64,000 nt of DNA from assembly GCF_012849055.1 (NCBI RefSeq), contig NZ_CP051677.1:1433501-1497500 (forward strand), given 5' to 3'. The position numbers and the translations under genes are program-made. The notes beneath the pieces were generated by a model. That model was not told where the DNA came from and made no database searches. It saw only the letters and a program-made list of their open reading frames with translations. This DNA comes from Spirosoma rhododendri (GTDB lineage: Bacteria > Bacteroidota > Bacteroidia > Cytophagales > Spirosomataceae). Each line of letters starts with the position of its first letter. The stretch's first letter is position 1. Positions 9,607 through 18,033 of the stretch are shown piece after piece.

Positions 9607-9942
9607 TTAGATAATCGCGTCGAGCAGGGCCGTAACAACCGAGACGACAAGACTAAACAGGAGAGCTGCCAGAATGCCGCTCACTACAAAGCCGGAAACC
9701 AGCGAAGCCGCCAGATAAACCATCAGAATATTGATGACGATGAGGAACAGCCCCAGCGTCAGTACGGTGATGGGAATCGTCAGGATTGTCAGGATTGGCT
9801 TAACGAAAGCGTTGAGCAAGCCAAGAACGATGGCAATAATCAGATACGTGCCGACCCCGCCTGTGACGGTGATGCCGGGGATGATTGCCGCTGCGACGTA
9901 AACCGCCACCATGCTGATAACAATGCGAATAAGTAAGCCCAT
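9607..9942 (-). CDS. Phage-holin-family (YvlD-like) small membrane protein
   Basis: A 111-residue, almost wholly hydrophobic protein with four predicted membrane helices. The central LGLLNAFVKPILTILTIPIT followed by LGLFLIVINILM is typical of the YvlD/PF04020 "phage holin family". Despite the name these proteins are chromosomal housekeeping membrane proteins, and no other phage gene is nearby. It lies 75 bases downstream of hisIE on the same strand and may be the last gene of the trp-his transcript, ending at the terminator at 9549-9589. The function is unknown. Confidence 0.85.
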   Translation of the reverse strand: MGLLIRIVISMVAVYVAAAIIPGITVTGGVGTYLIIAIVLGLLNAFVKPILTILTIPITVLTLGLFLIVINILMVYLAASLVSGFVVSGILAALLFSLVVSVVTALLDAII

Positions 9943-10017
9943 TGGTAGTGAAATTGGGAGTGAACTGAATAGATATTAGCATCACGAACACCAAACCAGC
10001 TACCAATGTTTAGCTGC

Positions 10018-10622
10018 TTACTTCGCGTGTCGGCTCTGCAACACGGCAATTATATCGTCCAGGCTCATATTTTTCTGTTCCAGCAACACCAGGAAGTGAA
10101 ACAGCAGATCGGCGGCTTCGCCCTTGAACAAGTCGTCGTTGTCGTCTTTTGCTTCGATCACTAGTTCGACGGCCTCCTCCCCTACTTTCTGCGCGATCTT
10201 GTTAACTCCCTTACCGAACAGCGAAGTCGTATACGATTTGTCGGTTGGGTTGATGCGCCGGTCGTGGATGATAGCTTGCAGGTAGTTCAGAAACTGCCCT
10301 TTACCCTTGTTTACTTCGTTGAAACAGGTATCAGCCCCTGTGTGGCAGGTCGGGCCGGCGGGCTGGCCTTGATGAGCAGCGTATCGTTATCGCAGTCGAC
10401 AAGGATTGAGTCGACGTGCAGGAAATTGTTGGACGTTTCGCCCTTTGTCCAGAGCCGTTGTTTGCTGCGGCTAAAGAACGTAACGACTCGTTCGGCCTGC
10501 GTTTTGTCGTAGGCTTCCTGGTTCATGTAGCCCAGCATCAGCACTTTGCCGGTTTCGGCATCCTGCACAACGGCGGGCACCAGCCCTTCGGGCGATTTAT
10601 CAAACGCAATCTCGGAATTCAT
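10018..10622 (-). CDS. hisIE: Bifunctional phosphoribosyl-AMP cyclohydrolase / phosphoribosyl-ATP pyrophosphatase HisIE (frameshifted)
   Basis: Second and third steps of histidine synthesis in one protein. The HisI part (10622 to about 10360) shows LMLGYMNQEAYDKT, FFSRSKQRLWTKGETS and DCDNDTLL. The frame then shifts inside a GC-rich stretch (about 10351-10363). In the other frame the conserved CHTGADTCFNEV is followed by a full HisE domain (LFGKGVNKIAQKVGEEAVEL, LLFHFLVLLEQ) ending in QSRHAK at 10018. One added base gives 201 residues, the usual HisIE length. The gene follows trpA by 17 bases, so it probably belongs to the trp transcript. No other his gene is in the window. Confidence 0.88.
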
Positions 10623-10639
10623 GCCGTAAAGGTAGGTGC

Positions 10640-11428
10640 TCAGGGGCGAATCGTCTGCACAAACGACCGAATGCTCTCCGCCGACGTGCCGTGGTCCTGC
10701 AAATGCCGGATAAACGCACTACCGACGATGGCCCCGTTGGCGTATTGCGAAGCCGTATCGAACGTTTCCTGATCGCTGATGCCGAAGCCTATCAGTCGCG
10801 GGTTACGCAAGTTCATTGCGTCAATGCGTTCGAAGTACGCCCGCATTCCATCGCTTATGCCCTTCGATGACCCTGTAATACTGGCCGACGATACCATGTA
10901 GATAAACCCGTCGGACTCCTGATCGATAAACCGGATACGTTCGTCGGTGGTCTGCGGGGTGATAAGGTGTACGTTCAGGATGCCGTATTCGCGGAACGTG
11001 GGCGCGTACTCAGCCAGAAACAGATCCAGCGGCAGATCGGGCAGAATTACGCCATCGACGCCCACCTGACGGCACATCCGGCAGAAATTTTCCACGCCGT
11101 ATTGCAGCACCGGGTTGATGTACCCCATCAGCAGAATCGGCACGGTAATGTCTTCGCGGCAGCCCGCTAGCTGGGCAAACAGCGTTTTGATCGACATGCC
11201 GTTGTCCAGCGCGACGCCGTTGCTTTGCTGAATCGTTTCGCCGTCGGCAACCGGGTCGGAGTAGGGCATACCAATCTCGACCAGATCGACACCGGCTTCC
11301 TGCAAACCGCGTAGTACGGTACGGGTATCGTCGAGATGGGGAAAACCGGCGGTAAAATAAACGTTCAGAAGCCGCTCGCTGCGCTGTTCAAACAGGGCCG
11401 AAATACGGTTGGTAGTGAGTGTATCCAT
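10640..11428 (-). CDS. trpA: Tryptophan synthase alpha subunit
   Basis: Cleaves indole-3-glycerol phosphate to indole and glyceraldehyde-3-phosphate; indole is channelled to TrpB. The (beta/alpha)8 barrel has the catalytic Glu in VDLVEIGMPYSDP and the catalytic Asp region aligned with ILLMGYINPV. The phosphate-binding end is in GFGISDQETF and GAIVGSAFI. Starting at the ATG of MDTLTTNRISALF gives 262 residues; the longer reading would run into the palindromic repeat between trpB and trpA. Sits downstream of trpB, from which it is separated only by that repeat, and upstream of hisIE. Confidence 0.96.
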   Translation of the reverse strand: MDTLTTNRISALFEQRSERLLNVYFTAGFPHLDDTRTVLRGLQEAGVDLVEIGMPYSDPVADGETIQQSNGVALDNGMSIKTLFAQLAGCREDITVPILLMGYINPVLQYGVENFCRMCRQVGVDGVILPDLPLDLFLAEYAPTFREYGILNVHLITPQTTDERIRFIDQESDGFIYMVSSASITGSSKGISDGMRAYFERIDAMNLRNPRLIGFGISDQETFDTASQYANGAIVGSAFIRHLQDHGTSAESIRSFVQTIRP

Positions 11429-11434
11429 GATGTA

Positions 11435-11538
11435 TGTAGCCCAGACGTCCACGTCTGGAGGGCGCGACAGCGACCAATAAAGCTGCCACTTAGAGCAGTT
11501 GGCCTGACGGCCACCCGGACGTGGACGTCCAGGCTACA
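11435..11538. repeat. 104-bp palindromic element between trpB and trpA
   Basis: Terminal inverted arms of about 24 bp: TGTAGCCCAGACGTCCACGT at 11435 onward and its near-complement in 11515-11538, with about four mismatches. It fills the gap from 3 bases before the trpB stop codon to 7 bases before the trpA start. It resembles a small non-coding MITE or REP-like element. It contains no gene and could form a long hairpin in the trp mRNA. Confidence 0.75.
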
Positions 11539-11540
11539 GT

Positions 11541-12740
11541 CTACAAATGCTTTGAATAAGTGCTCAAATCTTTATCGCCCCGGCCTGATAGGCAAATGAC
11601 GACGACATCGTCTGCGTTCAGGCTCATTTTGTCAAGCGAGGCCAGTGCGTGCGACGTTTCCAGCGCGGGAATAATGCCCTCCTGCTTGCTGAGGTTAAAG
11701 CCAGCCGCCAGTGCTTCTTCGTCTGTAATGGCGTAGAAATCGCCCCGGCCGGAGTCGAATAGGTGTGCGTGCAGCGGGCCGATGCCGGGATAGTCCAGAC
11801 CCGCCGAAATCGAATACGGTTCCGTTACCTGCCCGTCTTCTGTCTGCATCAAAATCGTCCGGCTACCGTGCAGCACGCCCGGCTTACCCAGCGCGGTGGT
11901 GGCTGCCGAATGGCCTGACGTAACCCCCATTCCAGCCGCTTCGGCCGCAACAAGCCGCACCGATGGTTCGTGTAGGAAATGGTAGAACGCGCCAGCTGCA
12001 TTGCTGCCCCCTCCCACGCAGGCTACCACGTAATCGGGGTTTTCGCGGCCGGTTTTGGTCAACAACTGTTGCCGGATTTCCTGCGAAATAACCGACTGAA
12101 ACCGGGCTACCATGTCAGGATACGGGTGCGGCCCGACTACCGAACCGATAATGTAGTGCGTGTCGACCGGATTGTTGATCCAGTGCCGCATTGCTTCGTT
12201 GGTCGCGTCTTTGAGCGTTTGGCTACCCGACTTTGCCGGTACTACCGTCGCGCCCAGCATCCGCATCCGGTCGACGTTGGGTTTCTGCCGCTCCATGTCG
12301 ATGGATCCCATGTACACGATGCATTCCAGCCCCATCAGCGCGCAGACCGTCGCTGTCGCAACGCCGTGCTGACCAGCACCCGTTTCGGCTACAATCCGCT
12401 TCTTACCCAGCCGCTGCGCTACCAGAATTTGCCCGATGGTGTTGTTGATCTTGTGTGCACCCGTGTGGCACAGGTCTTCACGCTTCAGATAGATCGTCGC
12501 GCCCTTCTGCGCCGACAGTCGCTTAGCCAGAAACAGGGGCGTCGGTCGACCGACGTAATCTTCCAGCAATTGCCAGAATTCAGCCTGAAACGATGAATCG
12601 CCGATGATCGACAGGTAGTTCTGCCGGAGTTCTTCGACGTTTGGGTACAGCATTTCTGGGATGAATGCGCCACCAAACCGGCCGTAAAAACCCGTATTGC
12701 TTACGTCAAATGACGCTTGTGTGTCAATAGTGTCCTGCAT
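11541..12740 (-). CDS. trpB: Tryptophan synthase beta subunit
   Basis: PLP enzyme joining indole and serine to tryptophan. The PLP lysine lies in HTGAHKINN and the phosphate-binding loop in VACVGGGSNAAGAF. GRPTPLFLAKRLS and ETGAGQHGVATAT are also standard. Starting at ATG 12740 (MQDTIDTQASFDVSNTGFYG) gives 399 residues, normal for TrpB1; a TTG three codons upstream is less likely. The start is 5 bases after the PIN-domain gene, which interrupts the trp gene order, and the trpA partner follows after the palindromic element. Confidence 0.97.
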   Translation of the reverse strand: MQDTIDTQASFDVSNTGFYGRFGGAFIPEMLYPNVEELRQNYLSIIGDSSFQAEFWQLLEDYVGRPTPLFLAKRLSAQKGATIYLKREDLCHTGAHKINNTIGQILVAQRLGKKRIVAETGAGQHGVATATVCALMGLECIVYMGSIDMERQKPNVDRMRMLGATVVPAKSGSQTLKDATNEAMRHWINNPVDTHYIIGSVVGPHPYPDMVARFQSVISQEIRQQLLTKTGRENPDYVVACVGGGSNAAGAFYHFLHEPSVRLVAAEAAGMGVTSGHSAATTALGKPGVLHGSRTILMQTEDGQVTEPYSISAGLDYPGIGPLHAHLFDSGRGDFYAITDEEALAAGFNLSKQEGIIPALETSHALASLDKMSLNADDVVVICLSGRGDKDLSTYSKHL

Positions 12741-12745
12741 GATTG

Positions 12746-13138
12746 TCAATGCTTTATCAGACGTAGACCCAGTGCGGGTAAATGATCGAAATCGTTGTCG
12801 GTGGTGTGAAGTTCCATATCCAGATAGAGCGCCGTAGCCGCAATCCAGAGGTCATTCTTTCCCATGTTCCGGGCCGACGTACCAAGCGGATAACTTCTTA
12901 ATTTGTTCTGACTAAATGCGTCAATCTGGGCGTAGTAGCCGATCAGACCCTGCGTTATATCGACACTTGGGTATCGGCTGAATAAGTTTTGAACGAACTC
13001 CCAACGTTGAAGTCCCCAATCAGATTTTAATGCGAATGCTTCAATTTCGCCTATCGTGACTATCGACAACACCGTTTGGGCAGGTGGTAACGTTCGCTGT
13101 CTTATATGATTGATAATCAGGTTTGTGTCGTAAATCAT
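12746..13138 (-). CDS. PIN-domain toxin, VapC family
   Basis: A 130-residue PIN-domain ribonuclease. The acidic metal-binding residues are in place: Asp in MIYDTNLI (residue 4), Glu in IVTIGEIEAF (about 31), Asp in GKNDLWIAATAL (about 96) and Asp in TTDNDFDHLP (about 114). It overlaps the upstream antitoxin gene by 4 bases (ATGA), the standard TA arrangement. It lies inside the trp operon between trpF and trpB on the same strand, with trpB starting 5 bases after its stop codon. Confidence 0.9.
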   Translation of the reverse strand: MIYDTNLIINHIRQRTLPPAQTVLSIVTIGEIEAFALKSDWGLQRWEFVQNLFSRYPSVDITQGLIGYYAQIDAFSQNKLRSYPLGTSARNMGKNDLWIAATALYLDMELHTTDNDFDHLPALGLRLIKH

Positions 13139-13353
13139 ACACCACCTTTATCACCTTCCGCCAGCAAGGCGTCCATCACCTCGTTTTCCGCTTCCGTAAA
13201 GTCTGGAAATACCCCGAAGAAAGGCTCGTTAACGGTAGTAGTTTGCAAAAATCGCTCTACGCCCCACCGGCGGATGTCTTCAGGGCGATATGAGTTGATT
13301 TGCCCCCGTTTCATAGCCGGTATTATGTCCTTGGTTTGCTTCGTTGTGTCCAT
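13135..13353 (-). CDS. Putative antitoxin of the PIN toxin
   Basis: A 72-residue acidic protein starting at ATG 13353 (MDTTKQTKDIIPAMKRGQ). The stop overlaps the toxin start by 4 bases. The sequence (YRPEDIRRWGVERFL, ending in EAENEVMDALLAEGDKGG) matches no VapB family I can name. The antitoxin role is inferred from position and size. On the minus strand GTTAAAGTTTG stands about 10 bases before the start and resembles a -7 element, so the pair may have its own promoter inside the trp operon. Confidence 0.7.
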   Translation of the reverse strand: MDTTKQTKDIIPAMKRGQINSYRPEDIRRWGVERFLQTTTVNEPFFGVFPDFTEAENEVMDALLAEGDKGGV

Positions 13354-13405
13354 AGTGGTAATCAAACTTTAACACCGATGGCGGCTTAGTCGTTTCCGCT
13401 AACTC

Positions 13406-14047
13406 CTAAACGGCTTCTTGCTCGATTGGGCGCAGGTACGACAGGATTTCCTTCACCTTCGCCACGTCTTTCACGCCCGGTGCGGTTTCGACCTGACTGT
13501 TAACATCGACGCCGTACAGTTTGAACCCTTTGAGCAGATTCACCTGATCGACGTTGTCCAGCCCGATACCGCCACTGATGAAAAATGGCTTCTCGTTATC
13601 ATAGCGGCTCAGAATGTTCCAGTCGAAGGTAACGCCATTGCCGCCGGGTTGATCGCCTTTAGCGTCGAATAGGAAGAAGTCGCACTGCGCTTTGAAGTTG
13701 TTGAGCATCGAGAAGTTAAACGAATCGTCGATGCGGAACGCTTTGATAATGTTTACCCCCCGGTTTCGCATACTCCGGCAGAACTCCGGCGTTTCGGTGC
13801 CGTGCAACTGCACGTACTGAAAATCGTATTTCTTCACCATCCGCAGGATGTAATCGGGCGACGCGTTGACAAAGACGCCCACCTTGCGAATCGACTTTGG
13901 CAGCGACCGGACCATCGTTTCGTCGAGTTCGTCACCCACAAAACGGGGTGACTGATCGTAGAAGATAAACCCGATAAAGTCGGGATTCAGTGCCGCGATT
14001 TCTTTCAGGTTGTCGGCGTCACGCATGCCGCACACTTTGAGCTTCAT
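13406..14047 (-). CDS. trpF: Phosphoribosylanthranilate isomerase
   Basis: Amadori rearrangement step of tryptophan synthesis. The N-terminus MKLKVCGMRD carries the catalytic Cys (residue 5), and the catalytic Asp is in FFLFDAKGDQPGGNG. Substrate-binding FISGGIGLDNV and the end GVDVNSQVETAPGVKD are typical. Starting at 14047 gives 213 residues and places the ATG one base after the trpC stop; the 15-codon longer reading overlaps trpC and is rejected. It is the last trp gene before the PIN toxin module. Confidence 0.97.
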   Translation of the reverse strand: MKLKVCGMRDADNLKEIAALNPDFIGFIFYDQSPRFVGDELDETMVRSLPKSIRKVGVFVNASPDYILRMVKKYDFQYVQLHGTETPEFCRSMRNRGVNIIKAFRIDDSFNFSMLNNFKAQCDFFLFDAKGDQPGGNGVTFDWNILSRYDNEKPFFISGGIGLDNVDQVNLLKGFKLYGVDVNSQVETAPGVKDVAKVKEILSYLRPIEQEAV

Positions 14048-14048
14048 G

Positions 14049-14861
14049 TCAGTACGATTTAGATGGATAGGCACTGGAATATGTCTTGACAAAATTGTCC
14101 AGCGCAGCCGCCGGATCAGTCGTTTTCATGAATGCTTCACCGATCAGAAAGCCGTCGAAACCCGCGTCGCGCAGCATCAGCAGATCGGCGGGATTGTGCA
14201 GCCCACTCTCGGCGATTTTGGCGTAGGTATCGGGGATCAGGTTAACCAGCCGCAGCGAGGTGTCCAGCGAGGTAACAAAGGTTTTAAGGTTGCGGTTATT
14301 GACACCGACTAAATCAATCGACGTGGTCAGGCTCTGCTCCAGTTCGATTTCGTCGTGTACTTCGAGCAGTACCTGCATACCCAATTCCTGCGCCTGTTGA
14401 CTCAGGTCGCGCACCTGCTCCGGCGACAGACAGGAGGCAATTAGCAGAACCAGATCGGCTCCCCACGCTTTGGCCTCCAGCAACTGATAGCCGTCGATTA
14501 CGAAGTCTTTGCGAAGAATGGGCATTTCGGGATTGGCCAGCCGGGCCGCTTTCAGATCGTCGGGAGTGCCGCCGAAGAAGGGCTCATCAGTTAGTACAGA
14601 AAGTACCGATGCACCGGCCGTTACGTAGCCCTGCGTTGTCAACGTAACGTCGGCTCGGTCGTTGATGACGCCTTTCGAGGGCGACCGACGCTTAAACTCG
14701 GCAATGATTCCGGTGGAATACAACCCCTGCACAGCGTCGCGGGCCGACAGGCAGACCCGTTTGAAGTCGGGCATTTCTTCCAGCGCAGCCGCCGGTGTTT
14801 CGGCCATCCGGGCGGCCACTTCTACGCGCTTCTGAGCAATTATCTCGTCTAAAATCGTCAT
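14049..14861 (-). CDS. trpC: Indole-3-glycerol phosphate synthase
   Basis: Ring closure step of tryptophan synthesis. The 270-residue barrel shows IIAEFKRRSPSKG (catalytic Lys), PILRKDFVIDGYQ (second Lys), LLEVHDEIEL, LVGVNNRNLKTF and AESGLHNPADL. The start overlaps the end of trpD by 4 bases (ATGA), and trpF follows after one base. TrpC and TrpF are separate proteins here, not the enteric fusion. Confidence 0.97.
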   Translation of the reverse strand: MTILDEIIAQKRVEVAARMAETPAAALEEMPDFKRVCLSARDAVQGLYSTGIIAEFKRRSPSKGVINDRADVTLTTQGYVTAGASVLSVLTDEPFFGGTPDDLKAARLANPEMPILRKDFVIDGYQLLEAKAWGADLVLLIASCLSPEQVRDLSQQAQELGMQVLLEVHDEIELEQSLTTSIDLVGVNNRNLKTFVTSLDTSLRLVNLIPDTYAKIAESGLHNPADLLMLRDAGFDGFLIGEAFMKTTDPAAALDNFVKTYSSAYPSKSY

Positions 14862-15844
14862 GCTATCAACTGCTTAAAACAGGCCAGTGCCCGTTTGCTC
14901 TCCAGCGACTCGCGGGCCATTGCCACAGCGTCGGTCAGCGAATCGGCTTTCCCGGCGGTCAGCAACCCAACGGCTGCATTAGCGACGACCGCCTGTTTCT
15001 GCGCCGGTGTGGCTTCGTCGTTGAGCACACCGAGGAAAATCTTCGCCGATGCGTCCAGCGTTTCGCCCCCAGCCAGCTTGTCGGCCGACTGTGTCTGCAA
15101 GCCCAGTTGCTCCGGCGTCATAATCTGTTCAGAACCGTTGCTGATGATCTTGAACGGCCCCGTCAGCGATATTTCGTCGTACCCATCCAGCGCATGCAAA
15201 ATCGCGAACTGCTTGTCGGATTGCTGATAAAGGTACGCATATAAACGTGCCAATTCAAGGCTGAATACCCCGACAAGCTGTTTGCGGGGCCGGGCCGGGT
15301 TAATCATCGGACCGAGTACGTTGAAAAACGTTTTTACGCCTAGTTCCTTCCGAATCGGCGCGACGTTCTTCATCGCTGGGTGAAACAGGGGCGCGTGCAG
15401 AAAACAGATGCCCGCCGTTTCCATCTTGCGCTGCAACTCGCCGACGTCGTTGGTAAACCGGTAGCCTAGGTATTCCATCATCGTCGACGAACCCACCAGC
15501 GACGAAACGCCGTGATTGCCGTGCTTGGCAACGCGCTGCCCCGCCCCCGCCACGACAAACGACGCCAACGTTGAGATGTTGAACGTGTCTTTACCATCGC
15601 CCCCGGTTCCGCACAGGTCCATTGGGTCGTAAGCACTCAGGTCGACGGGGAGGCACAGTTCGAGCATGGCATCGCGGAAGCCTTCGAGTTCTTCGACCCG
15701 CAGACTACGCATCATGTACACTGTCAGGAACGATGCGATCTGCGCGGAGTTGTACGCCCCCCGCCCGATGCCCAGCAGCACCTGCCCCGCCTGCTCTTTC
15801 GTCAGCGATTTGTATTCAAACAGGTGATTGAGAATTGATTTCAT
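14858..15844 (-). CDS. trpD: Anthranilate phosphoribosyltransferase
   Basis: Transfers phosphoribosyl from PRPP to anthranilate. The PRPP-binding motif DLCGTGGDGKDTFNIST is at about residues 77-93, followed by VAKHGNHGVSSLVGS and the loop LGPMINPARPRKQ. The 328-residue length is normal. It overlaps trpC by 4 bases. A GA-rich inverted repeat fills the gap from trpG and ends 4 bases before this start codon, so the usual ribosome-binding region lies in or against the repeat arm. Confidence 0.97.
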   Translation of the reverse strand: MKSILNHLFEYKSLTKEQAGQVLLGIGRGAYNSAQIASFLTVYMMRSLRVEELEGFRDAMLELCLPVDLSAYDPMDLCGTGGDGKDTFNISTLASFVVAGAGQRVAKHGNHGVSSLVGSSTMMEYLGYRFTNDVGELQRKMETAGICFLHAPLFHPAMKNVAPIRKELGVKTFFNVLGPMINPARPRKQLVGVFSLELARLYAYLYQQSDKQFAILHALDGYDEISLTGPFKIISNGSEQIMTPEQLGLQTQSADKLAGGETLDASAKIFLGVLNDEATPAQKQAVVANAAVGLLTAGKADSLTDAVAMARESLESKRALACFKQLIA

Positions 15845-15848
15845 TTTT

Positions 15849-15929
15849 CAAAGAGTGAAAGAGCGAAAGAGCGAAAGAGCGATGGTGCCGGATGGTCACT
15901 CTTTCGCTCTTTCACTCTTTCGCTCTTTA
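15849..15929. repeat. GAAAGAGC inverted repeat between trpG and trpD
   Basis: Each arm (about 15849-15882 and 15897-15929) consists of about four tandem copies of an 8-base unit, GAAAGAGC or GAAAGAGT, facing each other around a 14-base loop. The right arm contains the trpG stop codon and the left arm ends 4 bases before the trpD start. A second copy of the same family lies at 48224-48346. Confidence 0.85.
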
Positions 15930-16493
15930 TTTTTTAAGCCAGTTTTCGATCATTTTAACGCCGTTCTGTGTCAGGACGGATTCGGGGTGGAATTGGAGGC
16001 CCCGGACGTCGTGCCGGACGTGGGCCAGACCCATCACGCGGCCCTGCTCATCAACGGCCGTAACGCGCAGTTCGTCAGGCATGGATTCCGGTACGACCGT
16101 CCACGAGTGGTAGCGACCAACGGATAGTTCGCTGGGGATGCCAGTGAAGAGCGGGTCAGACTCCTCGGTGACGGTAGCGCGGTGGGCGACGCCGTGCAAC
16201 ACATCGCCGAGGTTTTCGAGTCGGGCACCGTAGACCTCACCGATGCCCTGATGCCCCAGACAAATACCCAGGATGCTTTTCTGCGGGCCGTATTCGCCCA
16301 CTAGCGCCTGCATAATCCCCGCTTCCGACGGGATGCCGGGGCCGGGCGACAGCAGGATTTTGTCGTACTGAGCGACGTCCTCCAGCGCGATTTTGTCGTT
16401 GCGGATCACGTCGGGACGCGCACCGAGTTCGCGCAGGATATACACCAGATTGTAGGTGAACGAGTCGTAGTTATCGAGAACGAGAAGTTTCAT
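15927..16493 (-). CDS. trpG: Anthranilate synthase component II (glutamine amidotransferase)
   Basis: Releases ammonia from glutamine for TrpE. Class I amidotransferase triad: Cys78 in ILGICLGHQGIG, with His and Glu in LQFHPESVLT. The oxyanion region is LLSPGPGIPSEAG. The 188-residue single-domain form starts MKLLVLDNYDSFTYN. It follows trpE by about 45 bases and is probably also the only amidotransferase available nearby for a PabB-type enzyme. Its stop codon is part of the GA-rich repeat. Confidence 0.97.
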   Translation of the reverse strand: MKLLVLDNYDSFTYNLVYILRELGARPDVIRNDKIALEDVAQYDKILLSPGPGIPSEAGIMQALVGEYGPQKSILGICLGHQGIGEVYGARLENLGDVLHGVAHRATVTEESDPLFTGIPSELSVGRYHSWTVVPESMPDELRVTAVDEQGRVMGLAHVRHDVRGLQFHPESVLTQNGVKMIENWLKK

Positions 16494-16537
16494 TAGTTCG
16501 TAATTTGTGATCTGCGGTTTGGCACAAACCAGTCGTG

Positions 16538-17968
16538 CTATAGCTGCTGGGCTTGTTCGATGGCGGTGCGGAGGGCCGCCAGTTTATTGTGTACTTCCTG
16601 TAATTCGCTCTCCACGACCGACTTGGCCACCACCCCGGCCCCGGCCTGATAATAGAGCGTGTTGTTTTTGCTCATAAACGTGCGAATCATAATCGCGTGG
16701 TTGAATTCGCCGTCGAAACCCATGTAGCCGATACTGCCCGAATAGAAGCTGCGGCTCAGGCTTTCGTACCGGTCGATCAGCCGCATCGCCATATGCTTGG
16801 GTGCCCCGGAGAGCGTACCTGCCGGAAACGTCTCGGCGACGATTTGCAGCGGATCAGCCTCGGGCGTGAGCGTGCCGACGACTTTCGAAACGAGGTGAAT
16901 GACGTGGGAATAGTATTGAATCTCCTTGAACGTCTCGACTTTGACCACGTCGCAGTTGCGGCTCAGGTCGTTGCGCGCCAGATCGACCAGCATCACGTGC
17001 TCCGCTGATTCCTTGGGGTCGTCGTAGAGTTTCTGGGCGAGTTCGGCGTCTTTCGCGTCGTCGCCCGTACGTCGGAACGTGCCCGCGATGGGGTAAATCG
17101 TGGCCTGCCGGTCTTTCACCACAATCTGCGATTCGGGCGACGAGCCGAACAGTTTGAAATTGCCGTAGTCGAAGTAGAACAGGTACGGCGAGGGGTTCAG
17201 CGACCGCAGTGCCCGGTAGACGTTGAATTCGTCGCCCACGAACGGGGTAGAAAACCGGCGCGATAACACAATCTGAAACACGTCGCCCCGCTGACAGTGG
17301 TCTTTTCCTTTTTGAATCACCGCCCGGAACTCATCATCCGTAAAGTTTGATTCTTCGTGGCCGTCGGGGCTGAACGAATACGTCGGGTAGTTACGGCCCG
17401 TAATCAGGTCGCTGATATCGTCGAGGGTGCTGTCGGGTTGTGCTTCGCCGTCCTGTAAATAGCTGTGTTCAAACAGGTGTAGCTCGTCTTTGAAATGGTT
17501 GATTGCCAGTACGTAGCGGTACACCATAAATAGAGCCGCTGGCATCTCATTTTCGGTCGGCACAGGGGCATTCAGCTGAATATCCTCGAAACTCTGCACC
17601 GACGGATAGCCGAAGTAGCCAAACAGCCCGTTGGTGATGAACGAAAACGGGGCTTTCTCGTGCTGAAACCGGTCTTTGAACTGCTGTAGCGCGGTTGGCA
17701 TACCGGGCCGGTCGATCTCACGCACCGTTGGTTCCTGCCCCGGTAGCTGTTCGGTTAGCTGCGTGCCCTGATACGAGAATTTGGCGACGGGGTCGAAAGC
17801 GATATACGAGAAACTGTTGTCGTTGCCGTGGTAGTCGGAGCTTTCGAGCAGGATACTGTTCAGAAACCGGTCGCGGATGCGGAGGTAGATGCTGACCGGT
17901 GTGATGATGTCGGCCAGCATTCGTTTGTGACGGCTGACGACGCGGAAGGTGGGGTTTGAATCGGGCAT
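16538..17968 (-). CDS. trpE: Anthranilate synthase component I
   Basis: Chorismate to anthranilate, first committed step of tryptophan synthesis. The 476-residue protein has the chorismate-binding C-terminal domain (SPYLFYFDYG, GSSPESQIVV, PIAGTFRRTGDD, LVDLARNDLSRN, FPAGTLSGAPKHMAM). The N-terminal region with LLESSD is the usual place of the Trp feedback site. First structural gene of the operon; a leader-peptide attenuator lies directly upstream. Confidence 0.97.
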   Translation of the reverse strand: MPDSNPTFRVVSRHKRMLADIITPVSIYLRIRDRFLNSILLESSDYHGNDNSFSYIAFDPVAKFSYQGTQLTEQLPGQEPTVREIDRPGMPTALQQFKDRFQHEKAPFSFITNGLFGYFGYPSVQSFEDIQLNAPVPTENEMPAALFMVYRYVLAINHFKDELHLFEHSYLQDGEAQPDSTLDDISDLITGRNYPTYSFSPDGHEESNFTDDEFRAVIQKGKDHCQRGDVFQIVLSRRFSTPFVGDEFNVYRALRSLNPSPYLFYFDYGNFKLFGSSPESQIVVKDRQATIYPIAGTFRRTGDDAKDAELAQKLYDDPKESAEHVMLVDLARNDLSRNCDVVKVETFKEIQYYSHVIHLVSKVVGTLTPEADPLQIVAETFPAGTLSGAPKHMAMRLIDRYESLSRSFYSGSIGYMGFDGEFNHAIMIRTFMSKNNTLYYQAGAGVVAKSVVESELQEVHNKLAALRTAIEQAQQL

Positions 17969-17996
17969 GGTTTTGTGTGTAAGTAGCGTGTGATGG

Positions 17997-18033
17997 ACAA
18001 AAAATAAGGCTCACCGGGATGACGGTGAGCCTT
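17997..18033 (-). terminator. trp attenuator (intrinsic terminator in the leader)
   Basis: On the minus strand the stem AAGGCTCACC/GGTGAGCCTT (18033-18024 with 18015-18006) encloses the 8-base loop GTCATCCC and is followed by ATTTTTTG. It stands between the leader peptide and trpE, about 30 bases before the trpE start, so it stops transcription before the first structural gene unless the antiterminator forms. Confidence 0.88.

Noticed and set aside
9607..9942. Prophage remnant suggested by the holin-like protein
   Set aside because: The PF04020-type family is chromosomal and widespread, and no other phage gene, integrase or att site is visible near it.
11979..12596. A 205-codon open frame opposite trpB
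   Set aside because: Antisense to conserved trpB coding sequence, with no recognisable protein features.
13406..14092. Longer start for trpF at 14092
   Set aside because: The 15 extra codons overlap the end of trpC and precede the canonical MKLKVCGMRD.
15849..15929. CRISPR array from the GAAAGAGC repeats
   Set aside because: The units are 8 bases, directly tandem without spacers, and arranged as two facing arms. No cas gene is present.
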